DNA of 6,611 bases from Solirubrobacterales bacterium (GTDB lineage: Bacteria; Actinomycetota; Thermoleophilia; Solirubrobacterales; Solirubrobacteraceae), in NCBI GenBank assembly GCA_015655225.1, contig JAATFK010000358.1:1-6611 (forward strand), given 5' to 3'. A model generated the notes under the pieces. It saw nothing but the letters and a program-made list of their open reading frames with translations. It made no database searches and was not told the origin of the DNA. This document shows, one piece after another, positions 1 to 5,183 of this stretch (the first letter of the stretch is position 1; every line of letters begins with the position of its first letter). The position numbers and the translations under genes were made by a program.

Positions 1-533
1 ATCACCTGCTTGTTGCCGATCACGCCGACGTCGCTGAGCTGGTTGCTGACCTCGTCGCAGGCGGCGCCGTTGGGGTCGTCGCACTCGAGCAGGACCGGCC
101 AGCGTCTGCCGCCATAGCCGTGGACGAACGGCTCCGGGTAGGAGCCGACGACGGCGGGGACCGAGCGCGAGGCGGTCAGGTCGTGGTGGTCGAACCAGAT
201 GCGGTCGCCCGGGTAGAGCTTCGTTCTGGTCGCGCCCTTCTCTCCGCGGATCCCGTTGACGAAGAAGCGCCAGCCGCTCGTGGCGCTGGTCCCGACGCCG
301 TCGATCGACTGGACCGAGCGGCCGGTCGGCGTCTTCGTGACCTTGAACTGGGACTGGAGCAGCTTCATCAGCGTGTCACCGGCGGGCTCGTCCTCAGCGA
401 CTCTCGCCCCGATCACCTTGGTGCCGAAGTCCTGTGAGACGAGCACGCGCGCGCCGCTGCTGCCGCTGCCGGTGCCCGACTGGTCGAGGCCGCAGCCGGC
501 CGCCACGACGGCGAGCAGGACGACCGCGAGCAT
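1..533 (-). CDS. DUF4430 (transcobalamin-like C-terminal) domain lipoprotein, C-terminus outside window
   Basis: Exported lipid-anchored protein, probably on the outer face of the membrane. From the ATG at 533 the product opens with a hydrophobic stretch ending in a lipobox, AAGC (acylated Cys at residue 14). A Gly/Ser linker follows, then a DUF4430-like domain: SQDFGTKVIG, GDTLMKLLQSQF, VQSIDGVG, then GWRFFVNGI and KLYPGDRIWFDHHD. That order (start of strand, GxTxxxxL helix, 'I.G', 'W.ffvNG', 'l.dGD.i.w') is typical of the fold found in the C-terminal domain of transcobalamin and intrinsic factor. A Cys pair (CDDPNGAAC) lies near the window edge, where the reading frame stays open. The signal peptide lacks a basic n-region if it starts at 533. 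In-frame codons back to an ATC at 581-579 add two arginines and sit behind a purine-rich SD, so the true start may be further upstream. It is divergent from a cobalamin adenosyltransferase. Domain assignment is fairly sure; ligand is not. Confidence 0.8.
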   Translation of the reverse strand, partial: MLAVVLLAVVAAGCGLDQSGTGSGSSGARVLVSQDFGTKVIGARVAEDEPAGDTLMKLLQSQFKVTKTPTGRSVQSIDGVGTSATSGWRFFVNGIRGEKGATRTKLYPGDRIWFDHHDLTASRSVPAVVGSYPEPFVHGYGGRRWPVLLECDDPNGAACDEVSNQLSDVGVIGNKQV

Positions 534-587
534 GGCGAGACCCGCGCGCAGGAGCGTGCCGGAGGAGGTGCGTGGAGAGATGGGCCA

Positions 588-596
588 CCCCTTTCC
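588..596 (-). promoter_or_regulatory. Shine-Dalgarno-like GGAAAGGGG upstream of DUF4430 gene
   Basis: GGAAAGGGG on the minus strand, 6 nt before an in-frame ATC codon (581-579) but 54 nt before the first ATG (533). Its position fits initiation at the ATC better than at the ATG. Confidence 0.35.
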
Positions 597-675
597 GCAG
601 GGCGTGTTCGAGGGGACGTCGGGGGCCGTTCGTGGCCGGCGCAGGAGCGCGCGCCGGGCCGACTCGGGGCGAGGA

Positions 676-681
676 ATCGTA
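676..681 (-). promoter_or_regulatory. Possible -10 element (TACGAT) for DUF4430 gene
   Basis: TACGAT matches TANNNT on the minus strand. A start of transcription near 669 would give a leader of about 90-135 nt that includes the GGAAAGGGG motif. No convincing -35 is visible. Confidence 0.3.
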
Positions 682-717
682 GCGCGCGGGCCTGCTCGGC
701 CCCGCTGCGCCCGGCGT

Positions 718-723
718 TAGACT
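718..723 (+). promoter_or_regulatory. -10 element (TAGACT), leaderless promoter of adenosyltransferase gene
   Basis: TAGACT lies exactly 7 nt upstream of the ATG at 731, so transcription should start at or next to the start codon. No Shine-Dalgarno precedes the ATG. No clear -35 is seen. Confidence 0.55.
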
Positions 724-730
724 GCTCCAC

Positions 731-1300
731 ATGACGGTGAATCTGACGCGCATCTACACCCGTCTCGGCGACGCCGGCGAGACCCACCTCGGGGACATGA
801 GCCGCGTCCCCAAGACGCACCCGCGGATCGAGGCCTACGGCACCGTCGACGAGCTGAACGCGCACATCGGCGTCGTCCTCGCGACGACGACCCTGCCGCC
901 CGCCTACGCCGAGTGGCTCGCGCACGTGCAGAACGACCTCTTCGACGTCGGCGCCGACATCGCCGTCCCCCACGGCGGGGACCGCAGCCGCCTGCGCGTC
1001 AGCGGCGAGCAGACCGCGTGGCTGGAGCAGCGCTGCGACGAGGTCAACGCGACGCTCGCCCCACTGCGCTCGTTCGTGATCCCCGGCGGGACGCCGGCGG
1101 CCGCGCAGCTGCACGTCTGCCGGACCGTCTGCCGGCGCGCCGAGCGGCTCGCGATCGCGTGCGGCGACGAGCTCGGCGAGGAGGTCGTGCGCTACCTCAA
1201 CCGCCTCTCGGACCTGCTCTTCATCCTCAGCCGCGGCGCCAACGAGGGCGCCGAGCCGCTGTGGCAGCCGGGCGCCAACCAGGAGCCCGACGCGGGCTGA
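731..1300 (+). CDS. PduO-type ATP:cob(I)alamin adenosyltransferase
   Basis: Transfers the 5'-deoxyadenosyl group of ATP to cob(I)alamin (or cob(I)yrinate diamide), giving coenzyme B12, in the cytoplasm. The 189-residue product has the usual length and motifs of the PduO/MMAB family. The N-terminal ATP-binding segment reads TRIYTRLGDAGETHLGD (residues 6-22), followed by K28, R32 and YGTVDELNAHIG (36-47). FVIPGG is at 115-120, RRAER at 135-139, and the signature YLNRLSDLLFILSRGAN at 155-171. The family works as a trimer with active sites between subunits. The start at 731 is supported by a TANNNT -10 exactly 7 nt upstream, implying a leaderless mRNA. The gene is divergent from the DUF4430 lipoprotein and is followed 78 nt later by a lipoprotein with its own promoter, so it is probably monocistronic. 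Unlike its neighbours it seems not to use AGA arginine codons. No B12 riboswitch is seen upstream. It lacks the C-terminal extension of some fused PduO proteins. Confidence 0.93.
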   Translation: MTVNLTRIYTRLGDAGETHLGDMSRVPKTHPRIEAYGTVDELNAHIGVVLATTTLPPAYAEWLAHVQNDLFDVGADIAVPHGGDRSRLRVSGEQTAWLEQRCDEVNATLAPLRSFVIPGGTPAAAQLHVCRTVCRRAERLAIACGDELGEEVVRYLNRLSDLLFILSRGANEGAEPLWQPGANQEPDAG

Positions 1301-1307
1301 CGCCGTG

Positions 1308-1328
1308 CGTGTTGCCTTCGTGTTGCCT
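1308..1328 (+). repeat. Tandem 10-bp direct repeat upstream of FKBP lipoprotein
   Basis: CGTGTTGCCT occurs at 1308-1317 and again at 1319-1328, an 11-bp period of about one helical turn. It lies 39 bp upstream of the -10 element of the FKBP gene, which is a plausible place for an activator. Function is not known. Confidence 0.45.
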
Positions 1329-1366
1329 GCGCGCGGGCATCGGAGCACCACGCGACGCGGCTTCTG

Positions 1367-1372
1367 TACAGT
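1367..1372 (+). promoter_or_regulatory. -10 element (TACAGT), leaderless promoter of FKBP lipoprotein
   Basis: TACAGT is 6 nt upstream of the GTG at 1379, so the transcript probably begins at the GTG. This favours GTG 1379 over the in-frame ATG at 1403. Confidence 0.55.
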
Positions 1373-1378
1373 CGCCTT

Positions 1379-2032
1379 GTGATTGCTCACCGGACCATTC
1401 CCATGCGCCACGTGGCGCTCGCGATCGCCCTGATGGCCGCGTTCGCGGTCGCCGGCTGCGGCAGCAAGTCGAGTTCGACGACGACCTCGGCAAGCGCCTC
1501 GACGACGACCAGCGCGACGACGACCACCACCGCGACGACGCCGACCACCGCCACGACTCCGACGACGGCGACCGGGCCCAGCGCGGCACAGGTCGCGCAG
1601 GTCGCGAGAAAGTTCAAGAGACCGACGACGCCGCCCCATCCGGGCAAGGCGCCGGATCAGCTCGGCATCAAGGACGTCGTCAAGGGCACGGGCGAGACGC
1701 TCGCCGCCGGCGACACCGCGATCGTCAACTACAGCGGGGCGGACTGGAGCACCGGCAGAGTCTTCGACTCGTCCTGGACGCGCAACCAGCCGGCCTCGCT
1801 GAGAGTCGACCAGGGCGCCGTGATCCCGGGCTGGTGGCTGGGGATGCCGGGCATGAAGGTCGGCGGCCGGCGGATCCTCACGATCCCCGCCGCGCTCGGC
1901 TACGGCAAGCAGGGCAGCCCTCCGACGATCAAGCCGAACGAGCCGCTCTACTTCGTCGTCGACCTGCTCGGCGTGCAGAGAGCGCAGCCGGCCGGGATCC
2001 CGACGACCACGACGGCGGCGCCGGGCAACTGA
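1379..2032 (+). CDS. FKBP-type peptidyl-prolyl cis-trans isomerase lipoprotein
   Basis: Extracytoplasmic lipid-anchored prolyl isomerase, probably helping exported proteins fold at the membrane surface. The 217-residue product has a basic n-region (R5, R10, H11), a hydrophobic core and a lipobox VAGC with Cys27. Residues 31-65 are an almost pure Ser/Thr/Ala/Pro tether built of TTAT/TTP units, then a basic segment (RKFKRP, 77-82). The FKBP domain fills about 95-200: IVNYSG (Y118), VFDSSW (F129, D130), VIPGWW (V148, I149, W152), LGYG (Y175) and FVVDLLGV (F192). These are the positions that line the FKBP12 active site; the residue matching FKBP12 F46 is Leu (L141). A second Thr-rich tail (TTTTAAPGN) closes the protein. 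The GTG start is set by the -10 element 6 nt before it; ATG 1403 would keep a shorter signal peptide. Half of its ten arginines are AGA, odd for so GC-rich a gene. It converges with the CapA gene. Confidence 0.9.
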   Translation: MIAHRTIPMRHVALAIALMAAFAVAGCGSKSSSTTTSASASTTTSATTTTTATTPTTATTPTTATGPSAAQVAQVARKFKRPTTPPHPGKAPDQLGIKDVVKGTGETLAAGDTAIVNYSGADWSTGRVFDSSWTRNQPASLRVDQGAVIPGWWLGMPGMKVGGRRILTIPAALGYGKQGSPPTIKPNEPLYFVVDLLGVQRAQPAGIPTTTTAAPGN

Positions 2033-2038
2033 GCGCAG

Positions 2039-2061
2039 GAGCCGGTCCGCGCGACCGGCTC
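2039..2061. terminator. Perfect hairpin between convergent FKBP and CapA genes
   Basis: GAGCCGGTC (2039-2047) pairs perfectly with GACCGGCTC (2053-2061) across a CGCGC loop. It starts 7 nt after the FKBP stop and overlaps the CapA stop codon (2060-2062). No T-tract follows on either strand, so it would be a GC-only bidirectional terminator or RNA 3'-end stabiliser. Confidence 0.5.
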
Positions 2062-3235
2062 AGGGCAGCGCGCGCGGGACCGGCTCGACGCCGTTCCCGC
2101 GCCCCGCGACCGCGACCGTCCGGCGGTAGGACGCGCGCAGCGTCGCGGCGTCGGCGAGGTGGTCTCTCAGGGCCTCGCCGACCGGCAGCACCGCGAAGTC
2201 GGGATGGCGGATCCAGACCGGCACGTAGTCGATCGAGCTGACGGCCGCGTGGGTGCCGGTGACGGTCACGTGCAGGAGCGCGAGCAGGCCGTCCTGCGTC
2301 GTCGCGGGACAGCAGGCGCTCGTCTCGTTCGAGAGCAGGTTGCCCTCGCCGAAGACGACGAGGCGCCCGTTCACGCGTGCGATCGGCTGCACGACGTGGA
2401 CGTGCTGGCCGACGACGGCGGTGACCGCGTCGGTGCGCGTGAGCGCGTCGGCGAGGCGTCGCTGCGCTGCGGTCGGGGTCGCGACGTTCTCCTCGCCCCA
2501 GTGGAGGTTCACGATCACGACCTGCGCGCCGGCGCGGCGGGCGGCGCGCGCGTCGGCGAGGATCCGCGACGCGTGCGCGAGGTTGACGGACCAGGGGTGC
2601 GGCAGCGGGATCCCGTTCGTCATCTCGGTGTAGGCGAGGAACGCGACCTTGACGCCCTTGACGGCCAGGATCGTGGGGCGACTCCGCGCCGCGGCGGAGG
2701 GGAACGAGCCGGTGTGGCGGACGCCGGCGGCGTCGAGCGCGCGGCCGGTCGCGTCGACCCCCGCCTGGCCCTGGTCGACCGAGTGGTTCGAGGCGGTGTC
2801 GCAGACGTCCCAGCCGGTGGCGTGGATCGCGCGCGCGAGCGCCGGCGGGGTGTTGAAGACCGGGTAGCCGGAGGGCGGCGCGTCGGTCATCGGCGTCTCG
2901 ACGTGGCAGAGGGCGAGGTCGGCGCCGGCGACGTAGGGCTCGACGTAGCGCAGCAGTGGCGTGAAGTCGTAGCCGTGGCCGCCGGCGAGCTGGCGGGCGC
3001 GCTCCCAGATCGGCTGGTGGATCAGCAGGTCGCCGTTCGCCTCGATCGTCAGGTGGACCGGGCGCGGGGTGGCGTCTCTGCGGTCCGCGACGGGGGTCGC
3101 TGAGGGGGGTGGCGCCGCTGCCGAGCGGGCGGAGGGAGCCGCGGCGGGTCTCCCGGCTCCTCCGCAGCCGACCAGCGCGACCGCCCCGGCGGCGAGTGCG
3201 AGGACGAGCGGGAGCGGGCGCGGGCGCTTCGCAAT
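2060..3235 (-). CDS. CapA-family (PGA_cap) metallophosphoesterase-like lipoprotein, ATT start
   Basis: Member of the CapA/PgsA family, metallophosphoesterase-like proteins first linked to poly-gamma-glutamate capsule synthesis. The role here is unproven, as no capB/capC-like genes are in view. The 391-residue product has a lipoprotein signal (AKRPRP, a hydrophobic run, lipobox LVGC, Cys24) and a Pro/Ala linker to about 60. The catalytic-like domain follows: ANGDLLIH (66-73), VET (112-114), TASNHSVDQG (147-156, the family 'NNHxxDyG'), AFLAYT, HWGEE (245-249), GQHVHVVQP (276-284) and GEGNLLSNE (296-304). No ATG, GTG or TTG lies in frame before codon 116 (position 2890), which is inside the domain. 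An in-frame TGA lies eight codons above the ATT at 3235-3233, so ATT (or CTG at 3244-3242) is the only sensible start. ATT sits 7 nt after a TACGCT -10 element. It converges with the FKBP gene and is divergent from the WxL-like operon. Family call is strong; the start is inferred. Confidence 0.85.
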   Translation of the reverse strand: MAKRPRPLPLVLALAAGAVALVGCGGAGRPAAAPSARSAAAPPPSATPVADRRDATPRPVHLTIEANGDLLIHQPIWERARQLAGGHGYDFTPLLRYVEPYVAGADLALCHVETPMTDAPPSGYPVFNTPPALARAIHATGWDVCDTASNHSVDQGQAGVDATGRALDAAGVRHTGSFPSAAARSRPTILAVKGVKVAFLAYTEMTNGIPLPHPWSVNLAHASRILADARAARRAGAQVVIVNLHWGEENVATPTAAQRRLADALTRTDAVTAVVGQHVHVVQPIARVNGRLVVFGEGNLLSNETSACCPATTQDGLLALLHVTVTGTHAAVSSIDYVPVWIRHPDFAVLPVGEALRDHLADAATLRASYRRTVAVAGRGNGVEPVPRALP

Positions 3236-3242
3236 GGGCGCC

Positions 3243-3248
3243 AGCGTA
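3243..3248 (-). promoter_or_regulatory. -10 element (TACGCT) upstream of CapA ATT start
   Basis: TACGCT on the minus strand is followed by 7 nt and then ATT, the same spacing seen for leaderless starts at 731 and 5639. GGTTCC lies 17 bp further upstream but is a poor -35. Confidence 0.45.
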
Positions 3249-3287
3249 CGGGCTCACGAGGACGCGGAACCGGGTTGGCGCGTCGGA

Positions 3288-3308
3288 GCGTCCAGTGAAC
3301 GTGGACGC
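3288..3308. repeat. Perfect 7-bp dyad, candidate operator
   Basis: GCGTCCA (3288-3294), a 7-nt spacer, then TGGACGC (3302-3308). The dyad lies between the divergent CapA and WxL-like genes, about 40 bp upstream of the CapA -10. It could bind a dimeric repressor or activator. Nothing in the window identifies the regulator. Confidence 0.45.
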
Positions 3309-3336
3309 GCCAGGGCAGCTGTGGCCGTCGCACCGG

Positions 3337-3353
3337 TTTCTGTCGTCCAGAAG
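3337..3353. repeat. Short inverted repeat near WxL-operon promoter
   Basis: TTTCTG (3337-3342), a 5-nt spacer, then CAGAAG (3348-3353); five Watson-Crick pairs plus one T-G. It overlaps the place where a -35 for the -10 at 3371 would lie. Confidence 0.3.
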
Positions 3354-3370
3354 CGCTCGCGACCCGCCGA

Positions 3371-3376
3371 TAGACC
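3371..3376 (+). promoter_or_regulatory. Possible -10 element (TAGACC) for riboswitch-WxL operon
   Basis: TAGACC resembles the TAGACT used at 718. Transcription would start near 3383, a few bases before the first helix of the RNA element at 3390, as expected if the RNA is a 5' leader. The last base departs from TANNNT and no good -35 is seen. Confidence 0.4.
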
Positions 3377-3389
3377 CATCACAACCTGG

Positions 3390-3473
3390 GTCGGCCTCCA
3401 AACCAACGCAGCCCCGTCGTGAGGCGGGTGCGCAAAGCCACGGGACTCCACCGGAGTCAGCCGGGCTGCCGAC
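3390..3473 (+). ncRNA. GEMM-I-like (class I cyclic-di-GMP) riboswitch aptamer candidate
   Basis: The 3' half matches the class I c-di-GMP (GEMM) consensus closely: GCAAAGCCACGGG (3432-3444) and, after a hairpin, AGCCGGGCTGCCG (3459-3471). Helices can be drawn from the sequence. P1 is GTCGGC (3390-3395) with GCCGAC (3468-3473). P2 is CCCGTC (3413-3418) with GGCGGG (3423-3428), capped by a GTGA GNRA tetraloop and extended by CGCA/TGCG (3407-3410 with 3429-3432). P3 is GACTCC (3444-3449) with GGAGTC (3453-3458). This three-helix order is that of GEMM-I. Two departures matter: the 5' strand before P2 reads CAAACCAACGCAGCC instead of a clean GGCAAACC, and P3 has only a 3-nt loop, so a tetraloop receptor is not evident. 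It lies in the leader of a cell-surface gene, a usual GEMM context. Ligand unproven. Confidence 0.65.
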
Positions 3474-3513
3474 GGTCACAATACACCGTCGAACGAGGTC
3501 GGTCCGCATGCTC

Positions 3514-3518
3514 GGAGG
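3514..3518 (+). promoter_or_regulatory. Shine-Dalgarno (GGAGG) of WxL-like gene
   Basis: GGAGG with 7 nt to the ATG at 3526; this fixes that start rather than the in-frame ATG at 3508. GGAGGC (3514-3519) is perfectly complementary to GCCTCC (3394-3399) in the 5' strand of the aptamer, so it may be masked when the aptamer is unfolded. Confidence 0.75.
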
Positions 3519-3525
3519 CAGTTCG

Positions 3526-4098
3526 ATGCGTAGTTTCCTCCACCCCCGCGTCACGCGGGTCACGGCGGCCATCGCCGTCGTCGCCGCGTTCGCCGTGGTC
3601 CCGGTCGCCGCTCAGGCCGCCGACACCGACGCGACCGGCACGCTCGCCGCCGGTGCGCTCACCAACGTCGCACCAGTGATCACACCGTTCAACGCGACCC
3701 TGACCGGGGTCACGCAGACGATCCAGACCGACGTCGGCGCCTCGAGCGTGACGGACGCGACCGGCAGCGGTGCCGGCTACAGCGTCACGGTCTCGGCGAC
3801 CGCCCCGACCGTCGGCGGCGTCGCCGCCGGCGCCGGTACCGGCTCGACGCTGACGCTCACCCCGACCGACGCGACCGCGGCCGCCGGCAACCCGGCGCTC
3901 GTCGGCCCCGACACCTCGGCGCCGGTGGCGCTCGGTGCGGTCGCCGCGACGATCTCGAACGCAGCCGCCGGCTCGGGCCAGGGCGAGTGGGACTACGCCG
4001 CCGGGGCGAACGACCTCTCGGTCGTCATTCCGGGCGACGCCAGCGCAGGCGCGTACAGCAGCACGCTCACGTTCACGACCGCTCCCCCGGTCGCGTAG
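3526..4098 (+). CDS. Secreted WxL-like cell-surface protein
   Basis: Exported protein of 190 residues, probably a wall- or surface-associated structural protein. The N-terminus has basic residues, a hydrophobic segment (AAIAVVAAFAVVPVAAQA) and likely signal peptidase I cleavage after AQA at about residue 32. The mature part is rich in Thr, Ala, Gly and Val, with almost no Lys or Cys. It follows a WxL-domain pattern: VTDATGSGAGYSVTVSAT (like 'VtDsrg..GW.vta'), a later GEWDYAAGANDLSVVIP, and the end GAYSSTLTFTTAPPVA (like 'aGtYtatLtwtl'). The WxL tryptophans are replaced (YSV, FTT), so this is a divergent relative at best. The start at 3526 is set by a GGAGG 7 nt upstream. The gene follows a GEMM-like RNA and is 6 nt before a DUF916-like gene, the usual partner of WxL proteins, which strengthens the call. 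Other beta-sandwich surface proteins remain possible. Confidence 0.75.
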   Translation: MRSFLHPRVTRVTAAIAVVAAFAVVPVAAQAADTDATGTLAAGALTNVAPVITPFNATLTGVTQTIQTDVGASSVTDATGSGAGYSVTVSATAPTVGGVAAGAGTGSTLTLTPTDATAAAGNPALVGPDTSAPVALGAVAATISNAAAGSGQGEWDYAAGANDLSVVIPGDASAGAYSSTLTFTTAPPVA

Positions 4099-4104
4099 GG
4101 CATC

Positions 4105-5172
4105 ATGGCTCACGGTCCCAGATCGATGACCCATCTGCGTCGTCGCGCTGGGACCTCCGCGGTCCTGGCCGGGCTGACGATCGCCGCGTTCGCGGCGGCG
4201 TCGGCCTCGGCCGCGACGCCCACGGCGCCGGCTCCGGCCCCGAAGCCCGCCGGGCCGACCTTCTCGGTCACGCCGGTCGGCTCCTCCGGCGCGCTCCTGC
4301 TGCACGGGACGCCCGGTCGCGTGCTCCACGGCGCGGTGCGCGTCCACAACACGACCGGCCACACGATCACGGTCGTCCTCAGACGGGCCGACGTCCGCAA
4401 CGCGTCCAACGGCAACGCCGACTACGACACGTCGAGCGGCTCCGGCACCGGCGGTTGGCTGAGACTCGCGACCACCGACGTCCGCCTGGCTCCGCGCGCG
4501 AGCCGCGACGTCGCCTTCACGGCGACCGTCCCAACGACCGCGACCGGTGCGTCGCACTACGCCGGCATCGTCGCCGTCGACGCGAAGGACCTCGCCTCGG
4601 CCGCCGGCAAGGGCGGCAAGAAGAGATCCTTCAGCTTCAACCGCGTCACCCGTCAGGCGCTGCCGTTGACGATCCGGCTTCCCGGACCGCTGACGCGCAG
4701 CCTCGCGCTGCGCTCCGCCGCGATCAACGTCCAGCCGGTCGGCGCCGGGCTGATCCTCAACCTTCTGCCGGGCGGCACCGAGCTGATCCAGAGCGCCACG
4801 ATCCGGCTGCGCGTGACGCGCGGCAGCACGGTGGTGCTGCGCTCGACCGCTGGCCTCGGCCAGCTGTTCCCCGGCGAGCCGCTCGCCTACCGGATCCCCT
4901 GGAGAGGCAAGCCGACGAAGGGCAGCTACCAGGTGTCCGGCGTGATCACGCCGAGAGGCGCTGCGCCGATCTCGATCAATCAGCAGGTGACGTTCACGCC
5001 CGCGAAGGCCGCGGCGCTGAAGCAGGCGACGCCGGCGCTCCCGGGCACGGCCGCGTCGAGCAGCATGCCGATGTGGGTGTGGATCGCGCTCGCGGCCGGC
5101 GCCGCCGGACTGCTGGCGCTGCTGATCACCGTCTGGAAGCTCGCGCGCCGGCCGCTGCGGCCGGTCGCCTAG
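4105..5172 (+). CDS. DUF916/WxLIP-like membrane-anchored surface protein
   Basis: Type I membrane protein of 355 residues with its bulk outside the cell. It has an RRR n-region (12-14), a signal peptide ending near ASA (36), then a Pro/Ala linker. The first beta-rich domain (about 52-160) starts FSVTPVG and contains HGAVRVHNTTGHTITVVL, a D/G/S-rich loop, WLRL, 'RLAPRASRDVAFTATVP' and GASHYAGIVAV. This is the pattern of DUF916 (WxL-interacting protein peptidoglycan-binding domain). A second beta-rich domain (about 183-298) is like the WxLIP host-binding domain. The C-terminus has one membrane helix (about 323-344) and a short basic tail (KLARRPLRP), as in Firmicute WxLIP proteins. In those, the protein partners WxL proteins and binds peptidoglycan; the same role is inferred here from the adjacent WxL-like gene. 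ATG 4105 lies 6 nt after the upstream stop with a weak AGGG, suggesting translational coupling; ATG 4126 would also keep the signal. Five AGA and no AGG arginine codons were seen. Confidence 0.82.
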   Translation: MAHGPRSMTHLRRRAGTSAVLAGLTIAAFAAASASAATPTAPAPAPKPAGPTFSVTPVGSSGALLLHGTPGRVLHGAVRVHNTTGHTITVVLRRADVRNASNGNADYDTSSGSGTGGWLRLATTDVRLAPRASRDVAFTATVPTTATGASHYAGIVAVDAKDLASAAGKGGKKRSFSFNRVTRQALPLTIRLPGPLTRSLALRSAAINVQPVGAGLILNLLPGGTELIQSATIRLRVTRGSTVVLRSTAGLGQLFPGEPLAYRIPWRGKPTKGSYQVSGVITPRGAAPISINQQVTFTPAKAAALKQATPALPGTAASSSMPMWVWIALAAGAAGLLALLITVWKLARRPLRPVA

Positions 5173-5183
5173 CCGTCGAGGCG

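Noticed and set aside
534..730. Cobalamin riboswitch between the DUF4430 and adenosyltransferase genes
   Set aside because: No B12-box-like sequence was found on either strand, and the adenosyltransferase appears leaderless.
1475..1575. CRISPR array or minisatellite
   Set aside because: The repetition is a run of Thr/Ala/Pro codons (ACG, GCG, CCG) coding the tether of the FKBP lipoprotein; no regular spacer pattern.
2060..2890. CapA gene starting at the internal ATG 2890
   Set aside because: This would remove the signal peptide, lipobox and the first metal-binding motif (NGDLLIH), all of which are intact upstream in the same frame.
1929..3572. Long minus-strand open frame overlapping the CapA gene in another frame
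   Set aside because: Arg/Pro-rich shadow; the CapA frame carries the conserved motifs.
5166..5183. Hairpin CGCCT/AGGCG between the convergent stops as a terminator
   Set aside because: Only 5 bp with an 8-nt loop and no T-tract on either strand; too weak to call.
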